A program made the position numbers and the translations under genes. A stretch of DNA of 64,000 nt from Phycicoccus sp. (GTDB lineage Bacteria > Actinomycetota > Actinomycetes > Actinomycetales > Dermatophilaceae): NCBI GenBank assembly GCA_017993715.1, contig JAGOME010000010.1:1-64000 (forward strand), written 5' to 3'. The stretch's first letter is position 1. Each line of letters begins with the position of its first letter. Shown piece after piece: positions 45,257 through 53,867 of the stretch. The notes under the pieces are model-generated. The model was not told the DNA's origin. It saw only the letters and a list, made by a program, of their open reading frames with translations, and did no database searches.

Positions 45257-46138
45257 TTATAGCTGGCGCGGGGGTGAAGTTACCGCGTGGGTGGGTCCGA
45301 GGCGCACGCGTCGGGCTGTCTCGGCGCGGCCCGCCGGCGAGTCGGGCAGGTCCCACCACGACTCCACCCACCACGTCGCACCGGCCCGCCCCCAGCGCTC
45401 GACGGGGGGACGGACCTGGCCGAAGTCGCCGTGGCTGTCGCCCTCGACGACGACGTCGTAGGTCTGCATGGACAGGCCAGCGGCGGACCGTAGGGCGGCG
45501 ATCCGGTCCACGATCTCGCGCAGCGTGTCCAGGGTGAGCCGCGAGCCGGGCTGGTCCAGGTAGCTGCCGACGACGGCCGGGAAGACCCCTTGCCACCGGG
45601 CCGCGCGCTCAAGACTGCGCTGCCGGGACGCGCCGGGGACGAGCCCGCCGACGCACCAGACGGGAGGGTGAGGCTGCTGGATTGGCGGGGGAGGGATGAG
45701 CTCGGTGACGGGACGCGCGCAGTAGTGCTCGCCGGAAAAGGAGAATGGCTGTCCGGCCATGAGCCCTGCGTAGACCGCGAGGCCCTCGTCGAGCTTGGCG
45801 GCCCGCGTCGCGCGGCCCTCATCGGCCTCGAAGGCCAGCCAATTGTCATGCAGGGTGCCCAACCCGACCCCGAGGGTGGCTCGGCCCCCCGACAGCCGAT
45901 CGACGGAGGCGACGCGCGAGGCCAGGTCCCAGGGGCGGTACCGCGAGGCGGGTGTCAGGAGGGTGCCCAGCCGGATCTGCTCGGTCACCATTGCCGCGGC
46001 CCCAAGCGTCACCCAGGCGTCCTGACCCCACACCGCCTCCCAGCTGAAGACCATGTCCCACCCGGCCTCCTCGGCCATCTGGGCGAGATCGGTGAACTCA
46101 GCCTCACTGGCATAGGGGATGACGACTCCGTAGCGCAT
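45257..46138 (-). CDS. LLM-class (luciferase-like) flavin-dependent oxidoreductase
   Basis: 293 residues. It starts MRYGVVIPYASEAEFTDLAQ, then EEAGWDMVFSWEAVWGQDAW; the LLM elements GTLLTPASRYRPWDLASRVASVDRLS and RATLGVGLG follow. This is the bacterial luciferase-like fold using FMN or F420. In actinobacteria F420 is plausible, but the sequence does not decide. Substrate unknown. The ATG has TAGGGT six bases upstream on its strand. It is divergent from rpmE and convergent with the DMT transporter. Confidence 0.85.
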   Translation of the reverse strand: MRYGVVIPYASEAEFTDLAQMAEEAGWDMVFSWEAVWGQDAWVTLGAAAMVTEQIRLGTLLTPASRYRPWDLASRVASVDRLSGGRATLGVGLGTLHDNWLAFEADEGRATRAAKLDEGLAVYAGLMAGQPFSFSGEHYCARPVTELIPPPPIQQPHPPVWCVGGLVPGASRQRSLERAARWQGVFPAVVGSYLDQPGSRLTLDTLREIVDRIAALRSAAGLSMQTYDVVVEGDSHGDFGQVRPPVERWGRAGATWWVESWWDLPDSPAGRAETARRVRLGPTHAVTSPPRQL

Positions 46139-46144
46139 GCTGCG

Positions 46145-46150
46145 ACCCTA
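46145..46150 (-). promoter_or_regulatory. -10 box of the LLM oxidoreductase gene, probable leaderless start
   Basis: On the minus strand TAGGGT is followed by six bases and ATG 46138. No ribosome site lies between. Confidence 0.45.
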
Positions 46151-46202
46151 CGACCGGCGTCCGACACCGAGCCGGCGCCTCGGTGACCGCGGCAGAGCGA
46201 CC

Positions 46203-46229
46203 GGGAATGCCGCCCGGGGTATCGCTGTT
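46203..46229 (+). promoter_or_regulatory. SigR-type promoter upstream of rpmE
   Basis: GGGAAT at 46203-46208 and GTT at 46227-46229, 18 bases apart, identical in form to the sigR upstream element. The rpmE gene of Streptomyces coelicolor is a known SigR target, which supports the reading. It lies 163 bases before the rpmE GTG. Confidence 0.6.
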
Positions 46230-46392
46230 TAGGAGACTGTGTGCCGCTCTGGCACACTTGAACGCTGGACCGGTTCACGGCACGCGATGCGTTTCCTGAG
46301 CGACCTCCCACGAGGGTCGCAGTCGGGGCGCCACAGGGTCTGCAACGAACGTCGTTGGGCCCGCCGACCCGGACACCTCCAAGGAGAAGATC

Positions 46393-46608
46393 GTGAAGAA
46401 GGACATCCACCCCGAGTACGTCGAGACGACCGTGACCTGCACCTGTGGCAACACGTTCACGACGCGCAGCACGGCCAAGAACGGCGCGATCCACGCCGAG
46501 GTCTGCAGCCAGTGCCACCCGTTCTACACGGGCAAGCAGAAGATCCTCGACACCGGTGGCCGCGTGGCCCGCTTCGAGGCCCGCTACGGCAAGAAGGTCG
46601 CCAAGTAG
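46393..46608 (+). CDS. rpmE: 50S ribosomal protein bL31, zinc-binding (C+) form
   Basis: 71 residues. Four cysteines, C16 and C18 (CTCGNTF) and C38 and C41 ([10 protein letters not shown]), make the zinc ribbon of the C+ form, so it is the zinc-replete version rather than the Zur-controlled spare. GTG start with AAGGAGAAG upstream. Between rho and prfA, as in most actinobacteria. A SigR-type promoter precedes it: thiol oxidation could release zinc from bL31, giving a rationale for the control. Confidence 0.96.
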   Translation: MKKDIHPEYVETTVTCTCGNTFTTRSTAKNGAIHAEVCSQCHPFYTGKQKILDTGGRVARFEARYGKKVAK

Positions 46609-46720
46609 CTTTCCCGGTGCGCCGGCCCGCTCGACCACGAGCCGGCCGGCGCACTTGCGTTGTGCCACCCAGGCCCGCGCCGCTCCTGTCCTCCCCGTCC
46701 CGATAGTTCGAGGTCCTTTC

Positions 46721-47797
46721 GTGTTCGAGTCCGCGCAGACCCTGCTCGCTGAGCATGCCGACCTCGAGTCGCGGATGGCCGACCCCGCCGTCGCCTCGGA
46801 TCCCGATCAGTTGCGGACGTTGGGGACGCGGTATGCCGCACTCACGCCGCCCGTGACCGCCTACCGGACGTGGTCGGCGGCCGTGGCCGACCTCGAGGCC
46901 GCCCGTGAACTGACCCAGGAGGACCCGTCGTTTGCCGAGGAGCTGCCCGGTCTGGAAACCACCGCCGATGAGGCCGCCGATCGGCTGCGTCGCCTACTCA
47001 TTCCCCGGGACCCGGACGACGACCGTGATGTCATTCTCGAGGTCAAGGCCGGTGAAGGCGGAGAGGAATCCGCGCTGTTCGCGGGCGACCTGGTCCGGAT
47101 GTACCTGCGATGGGCGGAGCGCCGCGGCTGGCGCGTCGAGGTGCTCGACGAGACCGTGTCCGACTTGGGGGGCTACAAGGACGTCCAGCTCGCAGTGAAG
47201 TCCCGCGGGACGCCTGCGCCGGGGGAGGCCCCGTGGGCGTTGCTGAAGTATGAGGGTGGCGTGCACCGCGTCCAGCGGGTCCCCGTCACCGAGAGCCAGG
47301 GGCGGATCCACACCAGTGCCGCCGGCGTGTGGGTCATGCCCGAAGCCGAGGACGTGGAGGTGACCATCGACCCCAATGACCTGCGCATCGATGTCTTCCG
47401 GTCCTCGGGACCCGGTGGTCAAAGCGTCAATACGACCGACTCGGCCGTCCGCATCACGCACCTGCCGACCGGGACCGTCGTGTCATGCCAGAACGAGAAG
47501 TCGCAGCTGCAGAACCGCGAGGCCGCGATGCGGGTGCTGCGGGCCCGACTGCATCAGATCGCCGCCGACGCCGCTGCCGCCCAGGCCAAGGACGCACGAG
47601 CCAGCCAGGTCCGCACCGTGGACCGCTCCGAGCGAATCCGCACCTACAACTTCCCGGAAAACCGGATCAGCGACCACCGCACCGGCTACAAGGCCTACAA
47701 CCTCGACGCCGTCCTCAACGGTGACTTGGACCCGGTGGTGACGTCCGCCGTGGCTGCCGACGAGCACGCCCGCCTCGAACTCCTCGGCGAGTCGTGA
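46721..47797 (+). CDS. prfA: Peptide chain release factor 1
   Basis: 358 residues. The tripeptide that reads UAG/UAA is PVT in [10 protein letters not shown] (near residue 185), the RF1 type; RF2 would have SPF. The catalytic loop is [14 protein letters not shown] (GGQ near residue 228). The N-terminal helical domain and the C-terminal [18 protein letters not shown] are complete. GTG start chosen at the beginning of the helical domain ([18 protein letters not shown]). It overlaps prmC by 4 bases. Confidence 0.95.
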   Translation: MFESAQTLLAEHADLESRMADPAVASDPDQLRTLGTRYAALTPPVTAYRTWSAAVADLEAARELTQEDPSFAEELPGLETTADEAADRLRRLLIPRDPDDDRDVILEVKAGEGGEESALFAGDLVRMYLRWAERRGWRVEVLDETVSDLGGYKDVQLAVKSRGTPAPGEAPWALLKYEGGVHRVQRVPVTESQGRIHTSAAGVWVMPEAEDVEVTIDPNDLRIDVFRSSGPGGQSVNTTDSAVRITHLPTGTVVSCQNEKSQLQNREAAMRVLRARLHQIAADAAAAQAKDARASQVRTVDRSERIRTYNFPENRISDHRTGYKAYNLDAVLNGDLDPVVTSAVAADEHARLELLGES

Positions 47798-48669
47798 GCA
47801 GGACGCTCGATGCCGAGGTGAGGGCGGCTCGAGAGTCGCTCTCACAGAGCGGTATCGCGGCGGCAGAGGCCGATGCAGTCGAGCTCGCTGCCTTCACTTT
47901 GGGCGTGGATGCCAGCGAGGTGCGGCGCCGGATGGTGTTGCGCGACAGGGTCGATGACGGTTTTCTCGAACGCTATGCAGGGCTGATCGCGGAACGCTCG
48001 TCACGGATCCCCTTGCAGCACTTGACTGGCCGGGCCTACTTTCGCCATCTCACCCTGGCGGTCGGGCCCGGGGTCTTCGTCCCGCGACCGGAGACCGAGA
48101 CCGTGGCCGGCTGGGCGATCGAGGCACTACGCCAGATAGCGTCCGAGGTCTCGGCCCCCAGGGCGGTGGATCTGTGCACGGGATCCGGAGCCATCGCGCT
48201 GTCTCTCAAGGATGAGGTGCCCGCGGCCCTGGTGCACGCCGTCGAGGTCGATGAGAGCGCTCATGCCTGGGCCGCGCACAACGTGGCTGCCCTCGGGTTG
48301 GATATCGATCTGAGGCTGGGCGACGCCACCCAGTCGTTCCCGGACCTGGCCGGCAGCGTTGATGTCGTCGTGTCCAATCCGCCCTATATTCCGAGCGGAA
48401 TGGAGCCGATCGATCCCGAGGTCAGGGAACACGACCCCGTCATCGCCCTGTACGGCGGCAGCGCCGACGGACTGGCGATCCCGCGCCTGGTGGCGGCCAG
48501 GGCTGCGACGCTGCTGCGACCCGGTGGGGTCCTGGTCATGGAGCATGCCGACACCCAGGGCGAGTCTCTGCCGGCTGCCCTGCGGGGCACCGGCTGGTGG
48601 GACGACGTTGAGGACCGCGACGACCTGAGCGGTCGACCCCGCGCCACCATCGCTGTCCGGGCCACCTAA
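47794..48669 (+). CDS. prmC: Release factor glutamine methyltransferase
   Basis: 291 residues, GTG overlapping the prfA TGA. The N-terminal helical bundle ([20 protein letters not shown]) positions RF1; the SAM fold has [14 protein letters not shown] (near residue 125) and the catalytic NPPY motif in VVSNPPYIP (near residue 193). It methylates the Gln of the GGQ loop of release factors; pairing with prfA is the standard arrangement. Confidence 0.95.
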   Translation: MSRTLDAEVRAARESLSQSGIAAAEADAVELAAFTLGVDASEVRRRMVLRDRVDDGFLERYAGLIAERSSRIPLQHLTGRAYFRHLTLAVGPGVFVPRPETETVAGWAIEALRQIASEVSAPRAVDLCTGSGAIALSLKDEVPAALVHAVEVDESAHAWAAHNVAALGLDIDLRLGDATQSFPDLAGSVDVVVSNPPYIPSGMEPIDPEVREHDPVIALYGGSADGLAIPRLVAARAATLLRPGGVLVMEHADTQGESLPAALRGTGWWDDVEDRDDLSGRPRATIAVRAT

Positions 48670-48698
48670 ATCAGCTTTGCCGGCATCCACCGAGTCGC

Positions 48699-48704
48699 TA
48701 CCGT
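48699..48704 (+). promoter_or_regulatory. -10 box of the GNAT gene, probable leaderless start
   Basis: TACCGT, six bases, ATG 48711. TTGCCG at 48677-48682 is a possible -35 at 16 bases. Confidence 0.45.
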
Positions 48705-48710
48705 CCTGGC

Positions 48711-49601
48711 ATGGTGACGGTCCGATTCCACGATGACCCCGCGGCATTCCTCACCGTGGCGCAGCACTATCTGAGCGCGGCGCCGGTGGCGGCCTCGGTC
48801 GTGGCCGGTCAAGCGGTTGCCCTGGCGACAGAGGCGGCGGCGGGACCTCTCCCACCGACCCCCTGGCCGCGCTGGTTCGCGAGCGTGCACGAGGACGATG
48901 GGGCGGTGGTCGGCGCGGCGATGAAGGCCAAGCCGCTCGACCCGCACTGGGCCTACGTCATGCACATGCCTGAGCGTGGTGCGCAGTTGCTAGCCCAGGC
49001 CCTTTTCGCGCGCGGAGAAGCCTTGAGCGCGATCAGCGGCACGTTACCGGCTGCGCAGTTCGTCGCTGCTGAGCTGGCCAGTCTCAGCGGGCAGCGGGCG
49101 GTCACCACGATGCGTCTTCGGCTGCACGAGTTAGGCACGCTGCACATGCCTGCTGCAGCGCCGGGTCGACTCCGGCTGGCCGGTCCTGACGACTTTGAGT
49201 TGGTCTCGGACTGGTTCGCCCGGTTTCACGACGAAGCCGACCACCAAGCCGGACGTGTCGGGGGTCATGGGCCGACGCTGCCGGCTGACCAGATCCAGAT
49301 GCGGATCGACCAGGCCGGAGTGTGGCTGTGGGAGAACGAGGATGGCCTCATCGTCCACCTGACCGGCATCCGCCCGCCGGCCTTTGGGGTCGCCCGGATC
49401 GGCCCGGTCTATACGCCGACCCCGCACCGGGGGAGGGGGTATGCCGCCGCCACCGTCGCGCAGGTGTCGCAGCGGGCGCAGTCCGCGGGTCAGCGCCTCT
49501 GTCTGTTCACCGATCAGGCCAACCCGGTGTCCAATGCACTTTACGAGCGGCTGGGCTTCCGGGCCGTCTGCGAGACGGTCGATCTGGAGCTGCGCCCCTG
49601 A
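48711..49601 (+). CDS. GNAT-family N-acetyltransferase
   Basis: 296 residues, with a GNAT fold in the C-terminal half: ARIGPVYTPTPHRGRGYAAA carries the acetyl-CoA loop (Q/RxxGxG/A as HRGRGYAAA, near residue 240), then NPVSNALYERLGFRAV. The N-terminal 150 residues (TVRFHDDPAAFLTVAQHYL) resemble a degenerate first GNAT domain, so it may be a two-domain acetyltransferase. Substrate unknown. It lies between prmC and tsaC and is probably a later insertion in that conserved pair. Confidence 0.82.
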   Translation: MVTVRFHDDPAAFLTVAQHYLSAAPVAASVVAGQAVALATEAAAGPLPPTPWPRWFASVHEDDGAVVGAAMKAKPLDPHWAYVMHMPERGAQLLAQALFARGEALSAISGTLPAAQFVAAELASLSGQRAVTTMRLRLHELGTLHMPAAAPGRLRLAGPDDFELVSDWFARFHDEADHQAGRVGGHGPTLPADQIQMRIDQAGVWLWENEDGLIVHLTGIRPPAFGVARIGPVYTPTPHRGRGYAAATVAQVSQRAQSAGQRLCLFTDQANPVSNALYERLGFRAVCETVDLELRP

Positions 49602-49612
49602 CCTCAGGTGTT

Positions 49613-49649
49613 CGCCGCCATCCTCGGGGCTCGCGCGGAGGTGGCGGCG
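49613..49649 (+). terminator. Hairpin after the GNAT gene
   Basis: CGCCGCCA pairs with TGGCGGCG (49613-49620 / 49642-49649), continued after a one-base bulge by CCTC/GAGG; loop of 12 bases. It starts 12 bases after the GNAT stop; no T-tract follows. Confidence 0.5.
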
Positions 49650-49780
49650 GAGCATGGCAGGCCCGCCATCGTCAGCCGCCCCGGGCGTCGCCTGGCAGGA
49701 ACCACGCTCGCGGCCCCGTCCCGGACGGCCCGGGGATGGGCGTCCCGGTCGAGCGTCGAAGCGGCATACCCTTGGACACC

Positions 49781-50650
49781 ATGAGTCCGGTCTTCGACTG
49801 CACCACGCCTGAGGGCCTCGCCGACGCGATTCCCAAGGCCGCCGACGGCGTCCGGTCAGGCCAGTTAGTCGTGCTCCCCACCGACACGCTCTACGGGGTG
49901 GGGGCGGACGCGTTCTCCCCGAATGCCGTAACCGCACTCCTTGGCGCCAAGGGCCGGGGACGCGACGTTCCACCGCCGGTGCTCATCGGGGATGTGGCGA
50001 CTGTCGACGGGCTCGCCATGGACGTGCCCGACTATGCCCGGGCGCTCATGGCGGCATTCTGGCCGGGGCCGTTGACGCTGGTCCTGGAGGCCCAGCCCAG
50101 CCTGGCCTGGGATCTGGGCGAGACTTCGGGGACGGTCGCCCTGCGGATGCCGGACGACGAGGTGGCGCTGACTCTGTTGCGGGCGACCGGTCCGATGGCG
50201 GTCAGCAGCGCCAACCGGACCGGCAACCCCGCCAGCCGCACGGTGCTCGACGCCGCAGCTCAACTCGGGAGCTCAGTGACCTACTACCTCGATGGCGGGC
50301 CGGTCCGGGGAGGCCTGGCTTCGACCATCGTCGACTGCACCAAGGACGAGCCGGAAATCCTCCGCCTCGGGGCCCTTGCGCAGGACGAGATCTCGGCGGT
50401 GGTCGACCCGATCCTCGAGCGGGCGCGGCGCGCCGCTGAGGAAGCCGTCGAAACCGAAGCCGTCGAACCCGAAGCCGTCGAACCCGAAGCCGTGGAAACC
50501 GTAGAGTCGGACCCGGCCGATTCGGATCACGGTGGGTCCGAGCCGGACTCGCCTGAGCCTGCGGCATCGGATCCGGCCCAGGTCGATACTGTCGACCTTC
50601 CCACCTCGGACGACCCCGCTGACCCCGCCAAGGAGCTGCACCAGTCATGA
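49781..50650 (+). CDS. tsaC: Threonylcarbamoyl-AMP synthase (Sua5/YrdC) with acidic repeat tail
   Basis: 289 residues. The YrdC/Sua5 domain spans about 1-205: KAADGVRSGQLVVLPTDTLY, YGVGADAFSP, KGRGRDVPPPVLIGD, AFWPGPLTLVLEA, VALRMPDDEVAL and MAVSSANRTGNPAS. It makes the threonylcarbamoyl-AMP for t6A in tRNAs. Residues beyond about 215 form an acidic tail with four tandem copies of a 15-base unit (50441-50500), encoding EAVEP. The tail has no known role and is a slippage-prone region. ATG 49781 is preceded by TACCCT 8 bases upstream. The end overlaps glyA by 4 bases. Confidence 0.9.
   Translation: MSPVFDCTTPEGLADAIPKAADGVRSGQLVVLPTDTLYGVGADAFSPNAVTALLGAKGRGRDVPPPVLIGDVATVDGLAMDVPDYARALMAAFWPGPLTLVLEAQPSLAWDLGETSGTVALRMPDDEVALTLLRATGPMAVSSANRTGNPASRTVLDAAAQLGSSVTYYLDGGPVRGGLASTIVDCTKDEPEILRLGALAQDEISAVVDPILERARRAAEEAVETEAVEPEAVEPEAVETVESDPADSDHGGSEPDSPEPAASDPAQVDTVDLPTSDDPADPAKELHQS
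50441..50500 (+). repeat. Tandem 15-base repeat, four units, inside tsaC
   Basis: GAAGCCGTCGAACCC, units 2 and 3 identical and units 1 and 4 with one or two changes. In frame, so copy changes would alter the acidic tail length without frameshift. Confidence 0.9.
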
Positions 50651-51921
50651 GCGAGACCTTCTACGGTTCGGACTTCGACGCGCTATCCGCCTTCGACCCC
50701 GACATAGCTGGCGTCCTGCTCTCCGAGCTCGATCGCCTGCGGGGGGGCCTGCAGCTCATCGCCTCGGAGAACTTCTCGAGCCCCGAGGTGTTGACGGCGC
50801 TCGGGTCGACCTTGTCGAACAAGTACGCCGAGGGGTATCCGGGTCGGCGCTACTACGGGGGGTGCGCCGAGGTCGACAAGGCCGAGGAGCTGGCCATCGA
50901 GCGGGCCAAGACTCTGTTCGAGGCCGATCACGCCAACGTCCAGGCGCATTCAGGGGCCAGCGCCAACCAGGCCGTCTACGGTGCGTTCCTCCAGCCGGGG
51001 GAGACCATCCTGGCGATGAGCCTGCCCCACGGCGGCCATCTCACCCACGGCACCAAGGTGTCCTTCTCGGGCAAGTGGTTCAACGCCGTGCACTACGGCG
51101 TGGACAAGGACACCGAGGACATCGACTACGCCGAGGTCGAGCGCCTGGCCAAGGAGCACAAGCCCAAGGTCATCCTCGCCGGCGGGTCGGCCATCCCGCG
51201 GCTGATCGACTTCGCCTTCTTCCGGCGCCTGGCCGATGAGATTGGCGCGATCTTCTGGGTCGACGCGGCCCATTTCATTGGGCTCGTGGCCGGCAAGGCC
51301 ATCCCGAGCCCGGTGCCGTATGCCGACGTCGTCTCGTTCACGACGCACAAGGTCCTGCGCGGGCCGCGCTCCGGCGCCATCGTCTGCAAGGCCCAGCATG
51401 CCGCGGCGATCGACAAGGCCGTGTTCCCGATGATGCAGGGCGGCCCGCAGATGCACACCATCGCGGCCAAGGCTGTCAACTTCAAGGAGTGCGCGACCCC
51501 GGAGTACGCCGCCTACACGCGTCGGGTCGTTGCGAATGCCGCCGTGCTTGCCGAGGAGTTGGGCAAGCGCGGCATTCGACCGACGACCGGTGGCACTGAC
51601 ACCCACCTTTCCCTGCATGACCTGCAGCCCGTCCTGGTCACCGGCGTCGACGCCGAGGCCCGCTGTGACGCCGCAGGGATCACGCTGAACAAGAACGCCA
51701 TCCCGTTCGACCCGCAGAAGCCCAATGTGGCCTCCGGCATCCGGGTCGGCACGCCGTGCGTGACGACCCAGGGCATGGGCGAGGCCGAGATGGTCGAGAT
51801 CGCCGACCTGATCGCGACGGCCGTCACCCAGGGCGACGCCGACCCCGGCCACCCGGTGTCCCGGGACGTGCGGGGGCGGGTGACCGATCTGGTGACGCAC
51901 TTCCCTGCCTACCCTCGCTGA
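50647..51921 (+). CDS. glyA: Serine hydroxymethyltransferase
   Basis: 424 residues, PLP fold type I. LQLIASENFSSPEVLTALGS, NKYAEGYPGRRYYGGC and HSGASANQAVYGAFL open the fold; the PLP Lys is in VVSFTTHKVLRGPRSGAI (near residue 233). GAIVCKA, PMMQGGPQMHTIAAKAV and GIRVGTPCVTTQGM follow. It interconverts serine and glycine with tetrahydrofolate. It normally reads DMAHFIGL before the active site; here it is DAAHFIGLVAG, a mild variation. ATG overlaps the tsaC stop (ATGA). Confidence 0.95.
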   Translation: MSETFYGSDFDALSAFDPDIAGVLLSELDRLRGGLQLIASENFSSPEVLTALGSTLSNKYAEGYPGRRYYGGCAEVDKAEELAIERAKTLFEADHANVQAHSGASANQAVYGAFLQPGETILAMSLPHGGHLTHGTKVSFSGKWFNAVHYGVDKDTEDIDYAEVERLAKEHKPKVILAGGSAIPRLIDFAFFRRLADEIGAIFWVDAAHFIGLVAGKAIPSPVPYADVVSFTTHKVLRGPRSGAIVCKAQHAAAIDKAVFPMMQGGPQMHTIAAKAVNFKECATPEYAAYTRRVVANAAVLAEELGKRGIRPTTGGTDTHLSLHDLQPVLVTGVDAEARCDAAGITLNKNAIPFDPQKPNVASGIRVGTPCVTTQGMGEAEMVEIADLIATAVTQGDADPGHPVSRDVRGRVTDLVTHFPAYPR

Positions 51922-51960
51922 CCTATTCGCGGCGGGCCGGGAGGGAGGTGAGGAGGGCCG

Positions 51961-53157
51961 GTGCGTGAGTATGTCTTCCTCATCCTCGTCGCGGCGATCA
52001 TCACGTACGCCGCCACCCCGGCCATCCGCATGCTTGCCGAGGCCCTGGATGCCTTTACCCCGGTGCGGGACCGCGACGTGCACTCCGAGCCGATTCCGCG
52101 CCTCGGCGGGGTGTCGATGTTCCTCGGGTTCGGCGCGGCCCTCGTCGTCGCGTCGGTGCTGCCCTTCAGCAGCCAGATGTTCCGCACCGGGGAGCTCTGG
52201 GGCGTCCTCGGCGGGGCGGCCGTCGTGTGTGTCGTGGGCGCCGTCGACGACGTCCACGAGCTCGACCCCCTGGTCAAGTTCGCGGGCCAACTCGTCGCCG
52301 CGGGCATCATGGCCTTTCAGGGCGTCCAGTTCTTTTCACTGCCCATCGGGTCGACCGTCGTCCTGCCCGCCCCCTTCTTGGTCGGGCTGACGATCTTCGT
52401 TGTCGTCCTGCTGACCAACGCGGTCAACTTCGTCGACGGGCTCGACGGACTCGCCGCGGGCATCGTCGTGATCGCTGCGTCCTCATTCTTCGCCTACGCC
52501 TACCTCATCTCACGCAGTTACTCCCCACCCAATGTCTTTACCGCCTCCGCCTTCATCTCGGCGGCCCTGATTGGCATCTGCCTCGGGTTCCTGCCGCACA
52601 ACTTCCACCCCGCCCGCATCTTCATGGGGGACAGCGGCGCCTTGCTGCTCGGTCTGTTGCTGGCCGCGGCCACCATCTCGATCACCGGGACGGTGACCGG
52701 TGCGGATGTCAGCACCAACACGGCGGTCGCCCTGCTGGCCCCGCTAGTCATCCCGATCTCCATCGTGCTGCTGCCGGTCGTCGACGTCGTTCTCGCGGTC
52801 GTCCGGCGCACGTGGCGCGGCCAGAGCCCCTTCCAGGCTGATGCTCAACACCTGCATCACCGCATGCTGCGCTTTGGACACGGGCACCGCCGCGCCGTGC
52901 TGCTGCTGTGGTTCTGGGCGGCCACGGCGGCATTCGGGGTTGTGGCGTTCGTGTTCGTCACCCCGTGGGCGGCGGTGGGGGTGCTGGTCGCCATGGCGAC
53001 CACGGCGCTGATCTTGACGATGTGGCTTCCTCGGGCCACCATCGCGGGACGCACTCCCGTCGAGGTGGGGCAGCTCCCGAACTCGCCCCATGCCGACGAC
53101 GAGGCGCCCCCGACCCGCACCGGTCGTGGGAACGATTTGAGCGCATCAGAACGCTAG
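51961..53157 (+). CDS. wecA: Undecaprenyl-phosphate GlcNAc-1-phosphate transferase (WecA/Rfe type, MraY family)
   Basis: 398 residues with about ten helices. The family sequence is clear: DVHSEPIPRLGGVSMFLGFG, the DDxxE-type GAVDDVHELDPLVKFAGQ (near residue 100), NFVDGLDGLAAGIVVIAAS, ARIFMGDSGALLLG and the C-terminal HLHHRMLRFGHGHRRAV. It starts lipid-linked glycan synthesis, such as teichoic or arabinogalactan-type linker units. Rhamnose genes elsewhere in this window would act in the same pathway. GTG 51961 with GAGGGCC-type upstream. Located just before the atp operon as in other actinobacteria, and its stop overlaps a Rex-like operator. Confidence 0.92.
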   Translation: MREYVFLILVAAIITYAATPAIRMLAEALDAFTPVRDRDVHSEPIPRLGGVSMFLGFGAALVVASVLPFSSQMFRTGELWGVLGGAAVVCVVGAVDDVHELDPLVKFAGQLVAAGIMAFQGVQFFSLPIGSTVVLPAPFLVGLTIFVVVLLTNAVNFVDGLDGLAAGIVVIAASSFFAYAYLISRSYSPPNVFTASAFISAALIGICLGFLPHNFHPARIFMGDSGALLLGLLLAAATISITGTVTGADVSTNTAVALLAPLVIPISIVLLPVVDVVLAVVRRTWRGQSPFQADAQHLHHRMLRFGHGHRRAVLLLWFWAATAAFGVVAFVFVTPWAAVGVLVAMATTALILTMWLPRATIAGRTPVEVGQLPNSPHADDEAPPTRTGRGNDLSASER

Positions 53158-53172
53158 TGATAACTTTCACAA
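53155..53172. promoter_or_regulatory. Rex-like redox operator at the head of the atp operon
   Basis: TAGTGATAACTTTCACAA matches the Rex consensus TTGTGAA-N4-TTCACAA at 12 of 14 defined positions; the right half-site is perfect. Rex is an NADH/NAD sensor; the atp operon is a reported Rex target in Streptomyces. It overlaps the wecA stop and lies 73 bases before atpI. Confidence 0.55.
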
Positions 53173-53245
53173 GCGCCGTTCGGGTGGTTCGCCACTCGCG
53201 CCCGTACCCGCCGACCCGCCGCCGACGAAGAGGACGAGACGACCG

Positions 53246-53713
53246 ATGACGTCCACGCCTGGCGCCTCCTCCACAGGGGTTCCTTCGGCCGATCGGCCAG
53301 GGGCTGGCGCCCCGTTCGCGACCATGCTGCGCTTCGCGCTGTTGCCGTCGGCGGTCGCGGGCGGACTCACGGTCATCGCCATGGTGCTATGGCGCGGGAG
53401 TGATGCCCTGGCCGGCTCGCTGCTGGGCCTGGTGGTCTCGATCGCGTTCTACGCCACCGGAATGCTGCTGATGAGCCGCCTGGTCCGGAGCACGAGTCCG
53501 CACGCCTTTTTCGCCGTGGCCATGGCCGTCTACCTGGGCCAGGTCATCGGTTTGCTGTTGTTCCTCATGGCCTTCCTGCGCGCTCCCTGGGTCGATGGCA
53601 TGGCCCTGGGGTTGGTTGCGCTGGTCGTCACTATCGCCTGGCAGGGATGCTCGATGTGGGCAATGCGCAAGGCGCGCATCCCCCTCTACGACCTCCCGGA
53701 CGATCCGCAATGA
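53246..53713 (+). CDS. atpI: ATP synthase protein I-like membrane protein
   Basis: 155 residues with four hydrophobic helices (PSAVAGGLTVIAMVLWRG, LAGSLLGLVVSIAFYATGML, AFFAVAMAVYLGQVIGLLLF, MALGLVALVVTIAWQGCSMW) and an acidic end. AtpI is a small, poorly conserved chaperone-like protein for c-ring assembly. The identification is by position: first in the atp cluster and with matching topology. ATG 53246, no strong ribosome site seen. Confidence 0.72.
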   Translation: MTSTPGASSTGVPSADRPGAGAPFATMLRFALLPSAVAGGLTVIAMVLWRGSDALAGSLLGLVVSIAFYATGMLLMSRLVRSTSPHAFFAVAMAVYLGQVIGLLLFLMAFLRAPWVDGMALGLVALVVTIAWQGCSMWAMRKARIPLYDLPDDPQ

Positions 53714-53867
53714 CCAGTAGGTGGACGTCGCGAGCCGCCGTCGCTCAGGTCACCGGTGGTCCGGTAAGTTACAACGCGGACGCGGCCGTCCGGGCCGGCG
53801 TGGGTTCCCAGGGTTCCCGATGCCGTCGCGCCGAGACCTCCGCAGCGCAAACGTTCAAGGAAAGGCT

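Noticed and set aside
50441-50500. CRISPR-like tandem repeats
   Set aside because: 15-base units with no spacers, in frame inside tsaC; it is a coding repeat.
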